From assembly GCA_947488935.1 (NCBI GenBank), contig CANLBN010000003.1, positions 1 through 64,000 of the forward strand: DNA of 64,000 nucleotides, written 5' to 3'. This document shows, in pieces, positions 1-8,058 of this stretch (its first letter is position 1; every line of letters starts with the position of its first letter). This DNA is from an uncultured Pseudomonadales bacterium. GTDB lineage: Bacteria > Pseudomonadota > Gammaproteobacteria > Pseudomonadales > Cellvibrionaceae. The notes under the pieces were generated by a model. It ran no database searches, was not told the DNA's origin, and was given only the letters and a program-made list of their open reading frames with translations. The position numbers and the translations under genes were made by a program.

Positions 1-3000
1 GTGACCTTGGGTCAAAAGGATGCCGTCACGGGTGAGATTACCCACGGTAATACGGGCTATACCATTGGCTACAATGCCTTGGGTCAACGCGTGAGTGCGA
101 CGAGCGAGTTACTCAACAGCAGTGGCCAAGCCGATTACAATCACGAGGTGTATGCCTTTGATGCTAACGGTGCCTTAGTTAACTTTTACCTCGATACCAG
201 TAAAGACAACAGCACGGGGCTTAGCTTACGAGCACATCGGGGTAACGATGCCATTGGCCAGCAGATTAATTACTTTGAGTACAATGCGGGTGGTGGTGTG
301 ACCTCGCATACTCAAAATACCTACGATGCTGATAGTCTCAAGCTACGCGATCAAGACCTTACCGATGCTAATACGCGAGAAACGACGGATTACAGCTACT
401 TTGCCGATGGTACCTTGCGTCAAACCCACACGCGTACCCTTGATGAATATAACCGATTCGATAATGACTTTGCCAACTTTACCTCCACCTATACCTACGA
501 GTTATGGGATAGCTATAAACAAAGTAGCCAAACCAACGAGGGTGATGCCAAAGGGGTGAGGCGTTGGTTGCCGGGTGTCACTACCTTTGCTTACAACAGC
601 AATGGGCATATCCAGTCGGCTTATGATCATATTGGCAATCGTACAACAAGTTATGTGAATAACCACAATGGCCAGACCTTAAAACGTTATCAGGTGGATG
701 GTCAGAATGTCAGCGATCGTGGTGTTGATCAGTTTGGTGAGATAGAAGGCACCACTATCCGTCGCTTCTATTACCTCAATGGGGTGGGTATTGGTGATGT
801 AGGCACCGACGAGATCGATTCGCGGGTGGATTACGCGCAAATACTGGCAGACCAGCGCCAGACCGATAGCAAAGGCCGCGATCGCGGCCCGACCCACGGT
901 GATATCCGCGAGCGTGTCTCGGCGGTTACCTCGGCGGACTTTGATCAAAACTTCCAACCCATTGGGCCCAATTACCCAGATCAAGCAGCCGGGTCTTATA
1001 CCGTTGCCAGTGGCGATACCTTACAAACCGTTGCTCAGCGCGTATGGGGTGATGCGGCTTTGTGGTATCTCATTGCCGATGCCAATGGTTTAACCGGTGA
1101 CAGTACACTTAAAGAGGGTACACGTTTAACGCTGCCGAATACCGTCACTAACGTGCACAACAACAGTGATACGTTTAGACCCTATGACGCCAGTATTACT
1201 CTAGGGGATACCTCGCCGACGCTGCCTGAACCTATCTTTAAAAAGCAGAAGTGCGCGAAGTTTATCCAGATACTCATTGTAATTGTGGTGGTGATTGTAT
1301 CGATTTATACGGCGGGGGCGATATCAGCCGGTTCAACAGGACTTAATGCCGCTTTCTCGGCAGCTGCAAATGGTTCCGTTGGATTTAGTGCAGCAGCCGC
1401 AGGTGCTGCTGCTGGTAGCGTTGCTGGTCAAGTGGTGGGGATAGCCGCAGGTGTACAGGATGGCTTTGATTTTAAGGCGGTAGCGGTCGCTGCTTTAACG
1501 GGGGCTTTAACAGCAGGCCTTGGTATTGATAAATTTACGGACGGCTTAAGTGGCTTCAAGTTCGTTGATGGTGCCATTAAAGGTATAGCCAATAATACGA
1601 TTGGTCAGCAGGTTAACCGCTTGGTGGGTGAGCAGGGTAGCTTTGATTGGAAAGGCCTTGCCGCTGCCGGTATTGCGGGCGGCATTAATTCCAGTATTGA
1701 TAATAATAACTTTGACCCTGCTAAGAAAAACTTCGGTACCGGTTTTGCGGCAGGGTTACGCCGTGGTTTAGTGAGTAATGCGGTTGAATATGCTGTGCGC
1801 GGTCAAGATGACTATAAGGCGCGGGGTGGTTTTGATGGCGCGAGTTTAATTGGTAATGCAATTGCTAGTGGGATCCAGTCGGAGATAGTGGGGCGTACTG
1901 AGAAGGCTAAGGCAGATGCTAAATCGTCAGGATCAATAGCAGTGGCATTTCCAGCTAAAGAACCTCTAGTGCCAGTTACTGTTGATGGAGGAACCCGTTT
2001 AGTACCTAGAAATAGAGCAGAAGATACCTTAAGAGATTCTGTTTCTGGTAGGGCATCAAGTATCAAGGAGCAGCTTGGCAATAATGACTTGGTAGTGAAT
2101 ACTGATGGCTTAAGTGGATTGGCTTTGCGATTAGGAGAAACGAATAATAATTTAGTTGATCATACATCTGCTCTGGCCGACGCAGCACTTACAGTACTTG
2201 ATGCAGATACTAATGCCTTGATACAGGCAATCTCGGATCCTAATAACCCTATTCGTGCAGGGTCAAGGTTAAATAGCGGGGAAGTAGAAAGATTGCTGAT
2301 AGGAGGTGATAATATTAGAAGCGGAATTGCGGATGCATTGCTATCAACTTCTGAATTTCTGGCGAGGGATATATTGCCACAGACAAGTTTCTTTGCCCGT
2401 AATCTCACACGTGATAATGCAGCTTTATTAAGTACTGATGTCGAGAATATACTACGTTTCAAGTCTGTTGATGTAGGTACTATCGTTGCCTCCAAAGCAG
2501 GTGTGGCTACTGCCATTCCTGCCATTGGTCTTATTTTAGGTGGTCTAGATGTAGCCGGTATTCAAGAGCGTTCTAATCGTTTAGGTAGTTTGCAAAACGT
2601 CGGTTTACTATCTGACGTGCAAGTGTCGCAAGGCATTGAGCTTGCTCGTGAAAACCAAGCTAGTATTGCTGCTGAAACTGTAATAGGCGCATTGCTAGGG
2701 CCTGCTTTCAAAACTACAAAAAGTGCTGCTGTGACTATTGGTGGAGGTACTGGCCTATTCGTTTCCGATGCAGAAGCTGGTAAGCTTAATATTACTGGGA
2801 AATTAGCATTTAAGTCTGCGGGCGGTAAGGTTAATGCGTTTGATGGTATTGGCCAGAATTTGCGTTCGGCGGCTCAAGTTTTACTAAACCAGAGAGCAGG
2901 TAATCTTTTTGAAGGAAAAGCCCAGTCTTTTGCTTTAAATGACTTAGGTGAAAATGTTATTCAGTCGCAATTTAAGCAAGGCGCGGCTAATCGAGGGTTT

Positions 3001-3345
3001 GATTTCCTATCATTTACGGGCAAAGGGAGTAACGCTCAGCTCTTCATTAATGAAGTTAAGAATGAGGCTGGTCGAGTTGGGTCTCGCAGGTTTACCACTT
3101 TTGGGTTAGGGAAAAGTGGAATTAGAACCTTTGATACAGCAGTAGGAGCAGCAGAGCTTGGTATCAAAAATGCTGGTTTAGATCGTGCAACTCAGCGTAC
3201 TCTTCTTAATCAGTTGCTATCTCGTAAGGCCACTATCAGGTTAATTGGTAATGAGTCTAAAGCCACTCGTTTTGATCCGAACATAAAGCTTAATATTCAA
3301 CAGACAACAGGTTTTAACGTTGGTAAGGACATATTCATAAAATGA
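1..3345 (+). CDS. RHS/YD-repeat polymorphic toxin, C-terminal part (5' end outside window)
   Basis: The reading frame is open from the first base, so the visible 1,114 residues are the C-terminal part of a larger protein. The first ~300 residues have the Tyr/Gly/Asp/Asn-rich YD-repeat style of RHS shell proteins. Residues ~331-378 form a LysM-like domain (YTVASGDTLQTVAQRVWGD). A strongly hydrophobic segment follows at ~420-441, then an Ala/Gly-rich region. The last ~160 residues look like a separate toxin module. They carry GFDFLSF (~999) and NEVKN (~1017-1021), which fits the D...ExK core of PD-(D/E)xK nuclease folds. RHS proteins enclose a C-terminal toxin delivered by a secretion system, and the overlapping next gene fits the immunity slot. 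The RHS assignment is firm; the nuclease call is inferred from the motif. Confidence 0.85.
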   Translation: MTLGQKDAVTGEITHGNTGYTIGYNALGQRVSATSELLNSSGQADYNHEVYAFDANGALVNFYLDTSKDNSTGLSLRAHRGNDAIGQQINYFEYNAGGGVTSHTQNTYDADSLKLRDQDLTDANTRETTDYSYFADGTLRQTHTRTLDEYNRFDNDFANFTSTYTYELWDSYKQSSQTNEGDAKGVRRWLPGVTTFAYNSNGHIQSAYDHIGNRTTSYVNNHNGQTLKRYQVDGQNVSDRGVDQFGEIEGTTIRRFYYLNGVGIGDVGTDEIDSRVDYAQILADQRQTDSKGRDRGPTHGDIRERVSAVTSADFDQNFQPIGPNYPDQAAGSYTVASGDTLQTVAQRVWGDAALWYLIADANGLTGDSTLKEGTRLTLPNTVTNVHNNSDTFRPYDASITLGDTSPTLPEPIFKKQKCAKFIQILIVIVVVIVSIYTAGAISAGSTGLNAAFSAAANGSVGFSAAAAGAAAGSVAGQVVGIAAGVQDGFDFKAVAVAALTGALTAGLGIDKFTDGLSGFKFVDGAIKGIANNTIGQQVNRLVGEQGSFDWKGLAAAGIAGGINSSIDNNNFDPAKKNFGTGFAAGLRRGLVSNAVEYAVRGQDDYKARGGFDGASLIGNAIASGIQSEIVGRTEKAKADAKSSGSIAVAFPAKEPLVPVTVDGGTRLVPRNRAEDTLRDSVSGRASSIKEQLGNNDLVVNTDGLSGLALRLGETNNNLVDHTSALADAALTVLDADTNALIQAISDPNNPIRAGSRLNSGEVERLLIGGDNIRSGIADALLSTSEFLARDILPQTSFFARNLTRDNAALLSTDVENILRFKSVDVGTIVASKAGVATAIPAIGLILGGLDVAGIQERSNRLGSLQNVGLLSDVQVSQGIELARENQASIAAETVIGALLGPAFKTTKSAAVTIGGGTGLFVSDAEAGKLNITGKLAFKSAGGKVNAFDGIGQNLRSAAQVLLNQRAGNLFEGKAQSFALNDLGENVIQSQFKQGAANRGFDFLSFTGKGSNAQLFINEVKNEAGRVGSRRFTTFGLGKSGIRTFDTAVGAAELGIKNAGLDRATQRTLLNQLLSRKATIRLIGNESKATRFDPNIKLNIQQTTGFNVGKDIFIK

Positions 3346-4094
3346 TGAGTTATAAATCGGATTGGTATTCGGCGATTACTAATGAAAAAGAAGAATTTTT
3401 GGAATTGCTTGAAATGGACCCCTTTGAATATTGGGAAGAAAACAGGAATCCAGAAACTATTGTAGAGCAAGAGCTCTACGATGGCTTGTCAGTATTATAT
3501 TCTGGTCTTTACCCCTCCTTAGGTAAGAAGTTTATCGAGAGGTCAATATCTGTTGCTGAAAGAGCTTTAGGTGAAAAAAAACTCGAAAATGAGGTGTGTA
3601 AGCAGTTTCTCCCAAAAAACCATGCAAGATTATTGAGAGCTTATGTATATGCAAAATTTTTTGGAGGAGAAGACTTAGACTGTTCGTTGTTAATGGATGC
3701 TTCTAAGGGCTTTTATCAGTGGGCTTCAGAAGGTTTTTTAGATGAATGGGATGACCACAGTGAATGGGCATTGTTGAGTTCTATAAGGTTATCGTTGTTG
3801 TGTGACTCGCGTAGCAAAGCAAAAGATATGTTATTGAGTTCTCCTAATTTTAAATTTAATGGCTTAGAAAAGAACGTTCTTCAACGATTAATTGAAGGTG
3901 ATTTTTCTTCTGCATCTTTAGCTTTATATACGGAGTTCTACGATGAGATTCGGCAACCTAGCTCTAGTGTTGAATATTTTAGAGATCCAGATATGCACCG
4001 GATAGAACTTGGATTACTTAAAGTGAAGTTTTTTACCAAAGGAAGTGAAAGTCTCTCTGGGAAAGCTGTAATTAGTTCAATATCAAAAGAATAA
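3342..4094 (+). CDS. Putative immunity protein to the preceding RHS toxin
   Basis: A 250-residue, predominantly acidic and probably all-helical cytoplasmic protein without signal peptide or membrane segment. Its ATG overlaps the toxin stop codon (ATGA), which suggests translational coupling. Position directly after a polymorphic toxin tip is the classic place for the cognate immunity gene. The sequence (alternating helix-like stretches such as ARLLRAYVYAKFF) recalls the helical Imm49-type immunity proteins, but I cannot confirm a family. The function is inferred mainly from context, size and charge. Confidence 0.6.
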   Translation: MMSYKSDWYSAITNEKEEFLELLEMDPFEYWEENRNPETIVEQELYDGLSVLYSGLYPSLGKKFIERSISVAERALGEKKLENEVCKQFLPKNHARLLRAYVYAKFFGGEDLDCSLLMDASKGFYQWASEGFLDEWDDHSEWALLSSIRLSLLCDSRSKAKDMLLSSPNFKFNGLEKNVLQRLIEGDFSSASLALYTEFYDEIRQPSSSVEYFRDPDMHRIELGLLKVKFFTKGSESLSGKAVISSISKE

Positions 4095-4101
4095 TTGGGA
4101 A

Positions 4102-4248
4102 ATAATTGGGGTCAGATAAGCATTAATTTTTGAATGTTCTTCTAAAAATTGTTAGATTTATATTTCCATCATCAGCTACAAAGAAAGAACGATGGCACGA
4201 CTTCTTCGCCTGTGTCCAGCAGGTACTCGATATAATTCAATAAGATAA
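4102..4248 (+). mobile_element. Decayed RAYT (Y1 transposase) element, copy 1
   Basis: Begins with ATTGGGGTCAGATAAGCA, a leader also present at 5233. The ~90 bases up to an ATG at 4192 align with the second copy. The ATG opens MARLLRLCPAG and stops after 18 codons at 4248. MARLxR is the usual N-terminus of REP-associated tyrosine (IS200-like Y1) transposases. Compared with copy 2, about 14 bases after AGGTA appear deleted, which breaks the frame. Only the 5' end of the element remains. Confidence 0.55.
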
Positions 4249-4391
4249 ATCTTATCTACCGCTAGTTTATTTTTCATAAAGTGATGGGTGCTGCGAGAAG
4301 ATAAGAGTTTTCTGCATTAATGCGTCCTGTTATAGGTGCAAATCCATCTGTTGGCTCTAAGCTGATTAAAATGACTGGCATCAAAGTAGAA
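4249..4391. other. Non-coding stretch downstream of RAYT remnant
   Basis: No gene supported. A minus-strand frame of 62 codons (4274-4462) runs through it and overlaps the end of the methyltransferase gene in another frame. It has no ribosome binding site and no recognisable domain. It could be the tail of an older, longer C-terminus of that gene. Confidence 0.3.
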
Positions 4392-5153
4392 TTAAATGTC
4401 CTTTCTTTTGAATAAAGAACACCAAACTCCCATGCAAACCTCTTTATCGGTGCAAACCTCATGAGCTATATAGTCCCCTTGATCATTATCCGTATAAAGT
4501 CTGGGAGAATGGAACCACCTAGGTTTGTTTTTTTGTCGTTTTACAGCTTTATTGAGGTCTGGCATGGGCAAGATCGTTTCTGTTAATGTGGATAGCTTGA
4601 AAAGCGGCAACCTTCCATTCAATTGTTTTCTGTTTGTAGTTGCAAAGGAAAATAAAGAGCCTGGGTCATTTGGGTCGTAGCGAAAAGTGGTGACAACGGA
4701 GATTAAACCGTGTGGCTTAAGATGATTTTCAATGCAATTCAGAATGAGATCTTGTTCTTGTGGTGGGATCAAAATGTTTTCCTGTTTAGTGGAAAGTCGT
4801 ACCCCACCAAGTATGCTACTAAATACGAGTACATCTGCTTTTTGATCGGCCTCAGTCGTTTGATGAGCCCATTGCAAAATATTAGATACTTCAAATTGTG
4901 AGTTGTTGTTAGACCACGGTTTTGATTTTGCGCTTGCTATTGCTAAGGGGTTATGGTCAAAGCCATGGTATAAAAACTCACTATCAACATATTTAGCTAA
5001 AGCCCCATTGCCGCATCCTATATCGAAGAGGCGTATTGGTTTTACAGGTGAGAATTGACGAATTTGATCCAATAGTAGCTGGTAGCGCGAGGCGTTTTCT
5101 GGCTCGCAGAGATAGTTAAAGTAATCATTTTGGTACTTTTCTTCTTGGTTCAT
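4392..5153 (-). CDS. Class I SAM-dependent methyltransferase
   Basis: 253 residues if started at the ATG at 5151-5153 (MNQEEKYQNDYF), preceded by AAGGCGA. A longer open frame extends to 5303, but its first 50 residues are encoded by the antisense of the RAYT leader repeat, so I reject that start. Motif I (LFDIGCGNGALAKYV) and the following acidic position (YHGFDHNP) identify a Rossmann-fold SAM methyltransferase. No membrane segment is present, and the substrate cannot be told. The gene is bracketed by two decayed, same-orientation RAYT remnants and divergent from the ATP-grasp/NAS-like cluster, so it may be a passenger of transposition or a tailoring enzyme of that cluster. The C-terminus might be frameshifted, because an alternative frame stays open past its stop. 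Confidence 0.75.
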   Translation of the reverse strand: MNQEEKYQNDYFNYLCEPENASRYQLLLDQIRQFSPVKPIRLFDIGCGNGALAKYVDSEFLYHGFDHNPLAIASAKSKPWSNNNSQFEVSNILQWAHQTTEADQKADVLVFSSILGGVRLSTKQENILIPPQEQDLILNCIENHLKPHGLISVVTTFRYDPNDPGSLFSFATTNRKQLNGRLPLFKLSTLTETILPMPDLNKAVKRQKNKPRWFHSPRLYTDNDQGDYIAHEVCTDKEVCMGVWCSLFKRKDI

Positions 5154-5231
5154 AAAAGTCGCCTTATCAAATAAAATGTTGTCCAAACTCAAGCTAGTTA
5201 TTATACCTTTGACATTAAAGCAATTGAAGAA

Positions 5232-5439
5232 AATTGGGGTCAGATAAGCATTTAATTTTTGAAGGTTTTGATAAAAGCGGTTAGATTTAATGTTTTGTAT
5301 CAATTACAAGGAGCGAACGATGGCTTGACTTCCCTGATTTTTTCCGAAAGGTATTCCTCAACATCTTATTCGATGTGGTAATAATCGTCAGCTTTGTTTT
5401 ACAGGTGACGATGATATGGCTGTGTATGGTGAATCATGA
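5232..5439 (+). mobile_element. Decayed RAYT (Y1 transposase) element, copy 2
   Basis: Repeats the AATTGGGGTCAGATAAGCA leader of copy 1. The ATG at 5320 opens a degenerate reading frame with two in-frame stops that still reads MA*LP*FFPKGIPQHLIRCG, then NNRQLCF and TGDDD. This matches the conserved N-terminus of REP-associated tyrosine transposases (MARLPR...P.G.PQH...RGNNRQ.CF). It ends by TGA at 5437-5439, so the HUH catalytic region is missing. The stretch 5154-5519 between the methyltransferase and ATP-grasp genes holds this remnant and the divergent promoters. Confidence 0.75.
5320..5439 (+). pseudogene. RAYT transposase N-terminal fragment with stop codons
   Basis: About 40 codons recognisable as the start of a Y1/RAYT transposase, interrupted by TGA at codons 3 and 6 and truncated before the HUH and catalytic tyrosine motifs. 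It cannot encode an active enzyme. Confidence 0.7.
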
Positions 5440-5519
5440 TTGCAAATGAGATAAAATATTATCTATCACTACGTACTAATCACCTATTTAAAATAAACTA
5501 TATATTCAAGAGGCTTTTT

Positions 5520-6407
5520 GTGAGAAAAATTGCTTTAGTTAGCCATGAAAACCTATTAGACTTAAGTAAGAATGATCAGATTCTACAGAGGTGTTTTCAA
5601 GATAGAAAAATTAAAACTGAAATACTAGCGTGGAATGATATGTTGGTAAATTGGGAACAGTTTGACAGTGTAGTCATCCGTTCTACTTGGGACTACTATT
5701 TGAATATTAATGAATATAAAAAGTGGTTAAGTCAGTTTAAAAAAATGTCTTGCCAGTTGGTTAACTCTCCTAGCCTTGTGCTTGCTAATCTCCATAAAAA
5801 TTACCTTGTTGATTTAAAACGTTGTGGTATGAGTGTAGTACCAAGTTATTTGATTAATGATAATAATATGAATGACATAGGGCTCGTACTAGATGCAATT
5901 GATAAAGACAAGGTTGTGATTAAGCCAGTGATGGGTGCAAGTGCTTATCAGGTCAATGTTTTGAATAAAAATTCATTGTTGAGTAATAAAAACGTTAGAG
6001 AAAATATTGTAAGTCATGGAGACGTAATTGTTCAGCCATTTCTAAAAGAAATTAATACCTTGGGCGAGTGGTCCTTTGTATTTTTTTCTGGCGAATATAG
6101 TCATGCTGTTATAAAGAAGCCGTCGAGTGATGATTTTCGTGTTCAGGGGCGATTTGGCGGCCGTTATGAGTTTATTGCCCCATCTGATGACTTTATAAAA
6201 CAGGCAAAAGTGTTTGTTGATATACTAGAGATTGTTCCATCATATGCCCGTGTAGATATGATAGAGGTCGAAGGCCAGCTTTGGTTGATGGAAATGGAGC
6301 TAAATGAGCCTTGTCTTTTTTTTAATGAAGATAAACTTGATGCAGCGTATCGGTTTGTGGATGTGATTTTACAAGGTCAGAAAAATAATAATGCTGCCAT
6401 CATATAA
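5520..6407 (+). CDS. ATP-grasp ligase (glutathione-synthetase/DcsG-like)
   Basis: The GTG at 5520 has AAGAGG six bases upstream and opens VRKIALVSHENLLDL, a typical first beta strand, giving 295 residues. An in-frame ATG at 5436 would add 28 residues but lies in RAYT-remnant DNA without a ribosome site. The VIRSTWDYY motif, the ATP-binding lysine in VVIKPVMGAS and the metal-binding EMELNEP near the C-terminus mark an ATP-grasp enzyme. These couple a carboxylate to an amine via acyl phosphate. The RSTWDY signature is shared with DcsG-type ligases of D-cycloserine synthesis and many uncharacterised relatives. It overlaps the NAS-like gene downstream by 17 bases, so it probably acts on or with that enzyme's product. 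Substrates are unknown. Confidence 0.8.
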   Translation: MRKIALVSHENLLDLSKNDQILQRCFQDRKIKTEILAWNDMLVNWEQFDSVVIRSTWDYYLNINEYKKWLSQFKKMSCQLVNSPSLVLANLHKNYLVDLKRCGMSVVPSYLINDNNMNDIGLVLDAIDKDKVVIKPVMGASAYQVNVLNKNSLLSNKNVRENIVSHGDVIVQPFLKEINTLGEWSFVFFSGEYSHAVIKKPSSDDFRVQGRFGGRYEFIAPSDDFIKQAKVFVDILEIVPSYARVDMIEVEGQLWLMEMELNEPCLFFNEDKLDAAYRFVDVILQGQKNNNAAII

Positions 6408-7173
6408 AAAAGATATAAATTATATAAAAGATTTTATTTCTGACAACTCTTTTAGTTTAAGTAAGGCTGTTGAATTATCAAATTTCATTAGTCTACTCAG
6501 AAAATATGCAGATAATACTGATTTCGTTGAGGCATTGTTTTTAGATGGTGCTTTTTCTCAATCCTATTTTAAAGACTTTTGTTTATTTGCAGAGTCATCA
6601 CTCGAAAAGACAATGGCTCATGATGTTCTTTTGGGGCATCAAGAGGACCTAAGTTTTCGTATAGAAAAAGCTTGGAAAGCACATGCAGCAGAGGCAGCAA
6701 TATTCAAAGAAATTTGTACTGATGTTGTTGTGCTTGGTTCTGGAGCAATTCCTTTAACAGCGATGATTTATTATGAAAGTTGTAATCTAGTTGTGCACTG
6801 TATCGACTATGATGCTGAGGCATTGGCTTTATCTAAAGCTATAGTTACCAAGCGATATGGCGATAATGTTGTTAGTCAATACTTTAAATTTATAGAGGGA
6901 GATGCGGCTGCTATTAATTTGCAGAGCGAAAAACCATCCGGTGTGTTGCTGGCTAGCCATTGTGAGAAAAAAGAATTAATTCTTAACAATTTGCAGGCAC
7001 AGTTAAATGCAGGCAGTCGAGTTATATGTCGTTTTCCTAAATTATTGTATCAAAAAATATATAGCGGTGTAGACATTATAAAATTGACAGGGTATCGCTT
7101 AATAGATAATCCAGATTGGCAATTAAGCGAATCTGCAGTTTTGCTCACATCGAGAGTGCTTGAAAGGTATTAA
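6391..7173 (+). CDS. Nicotianamine-synthase-like SAM enzyme (first of two)
   Basis: 260 residues. Residues 111-123 read DVVVLGSGAIPLT, followed by AMIYY and, after the second strand, HCIDYDAEAL. The GSGxxPLT loop is the SAM-binding signature of nicotianamine synthases and bacterial CntL-type aminobutanoyltransferases, which move the aminobutyrate arm of SAM onto an amine to build metallophores such as staphylopine. The N-terminal ~110 residues are helical and do not clearly keep the plant catalytic residues, so the exact reaction is open. The start overlaps the ATP-grasp gene and the frame ends shortly before a paralogue, indicating one transcript. Methyl transfer or azetidine formation are alternatives. 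Confidence 0.65.
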   Translation: MLPSYKKDINYIKDFISDNSFSLSKAVELSNFISLLRKYADNTDFVEALFLDGAFSQSYFKDFCLFAESSLEKTMAHDVLLGHQEDLSFRIEKAWKAHAAEAAIFKEICTDVVVLGSGAIPLTAMIYYESCNLVVHCIDYDAEALALSKAIVTKRYGDNVVSQYFKFIEGDAAAINLQSEKPSGVLLASHCEKKELILNNLQAQLNAGSRVICRFPKLLYQKIYSGVDIIKLTGYRLIDNPDWQLSESAVLLTSRVLERY

Positions 7174-7198
7174 TTATGCTTTCATGCAAGGTTATTTT

Positions 7199-7933
7199 AT
7201 GTTGACGGAAATATTGTATAAAAATCATCTAGATTTAGATAAGTTAGCGGTATTTGATTTGTGTTCTCTGGTTAATCAATATCGCTCTAGATCAATTGAG
7301 TATAGTGGTTTTGAGTTGAGTAATGCAGAAGAAGTGATTGCTAAAAAAAATTTACTGCATGTCGAAGAGTTGTTGGAAAGAAAGATTTCTACTGCTTATT
7401 TGGCTGGTGATGACGAATGCCTTAAGTGTTATATGGATATTACTAGTCGCTCTTATTATGAAGCTGAAGCTAATTATTTGTCACGCTATGGTGATAAGGT
7501 GTGTTTTATTGGGTCTGGGGCGGTTCCTCATTCTGCGATGGTGTATTATCAAAAGGAAAAGTTAAAGTCCATTTTTGTTGAAAGGAATAGTGAGGCGATA
7601 GTATTAGCTGAAAATTTATTAAAAAAGTACTATGGGAAAACTATAGTAGATAATTATTTTAGTTTTAATGCATGTAGCGGCGAAAATTTTAACCAGATAG
7701 ATGCTGATTGCCGGTTATGTGTAATTGCAGGCCATTGCTCGAATAAGCAAGCTATCTTGGATCACTTACATAGTGTTCTCCCTAAAAATTCGTATATTTT
7801 GCTGCGTGTACCGAGAGGTCTCTACCGATACATATATGAAGACATAATAAGGGATTCTAAGCAATACAAAGTAGTTAATGATTTTTTTGCTAATAGTACA
7901 ATATTAGATTGCCCTATAATCTATAAAGTATAG
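7199..7933 (+). CDS. Nicotianamine-synthase-like SAM enzyme (second of two)
   Basis: 244 residues from the ATG at 7199, which has AAGG seven bases upstream. The frame also opens from a TTG at 7160 inside the previous gene, but without a ribosome site. Residues ~100-115 read VCFIGSGAVPHSAMVYY, aligning with GSGAIPLTAMIYY of the upstream gene, so the two are tandem paralogues. The second copy has PHS in place of PLT and an acidic FVERN in place of CIDYD, suggesting a different substrate or a non-catalytic partner. It forms the end of the ATP-grasp/NAS-like transcript and faces a convergent ATP-grasp gene. Function by family only; product unknown. Confidence 0.6.
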   Translation: MLTEILYKNHLDLDKLAVFDLCSLVNQYRSRSIEYSGFELSNAEEVIAKKNLLHVEELLERKISTAYLAGDDECLKCYMDITSRSYYEAEANYLSRYGDKVCFIGSGAVPHSAMVYYQKEKLKSIFVERNSEAIVLAENLLKKYYGKTIVDNYFSFNACSGENFNQIDADCRLCVIAGHCSNKQAILDHLHSVLPKNSYILLRVPRGLYRYIYEDIIRDSKQYKVVNDFFANSTILDCPIIYKV

Positions 7934-8058
7934 ATTTTTGTATGTTGTTTATGTGAACTTTCCTTGGGTGTTGGAGATTTTATCATATCTGTAAAATAGA
8001 GGGTTTCTTATAAGTGATAATTATATAAATAACACTTCCTCTAGAAATAGAATTTACT

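Noticed and set aside
679-984. 101-codon minus-strand frame within the RHS gene
   Set aside because: Shadow of the strongly supported RHS frame, caused by its repetitive composition.
5154-5303. N-terminal extension of the methyltransferase frame on the minus strand
   Set aside because: These 50 codons are the antisense of the RAYT leader repeat and the spacer; the internal ATG at 5153 has the better ribosome site and the expected fold begins after it.
5436-5519. ATG-started 28-residue extension of the ATP-grasp gene
   Set aside because: It lies at the edge of the RAYT remnant with no ribosome site; the GTG at 5520 with AAGAGG six bases upstream starts the first strand of the fold.
8000-8045. 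Short inverted repeat AAGTG...CACTT between the convergent NAS-like and ATP-grasp genes
   Set aside because: The arms are five bases with mismatches and no T tract; not a convincing terminator.
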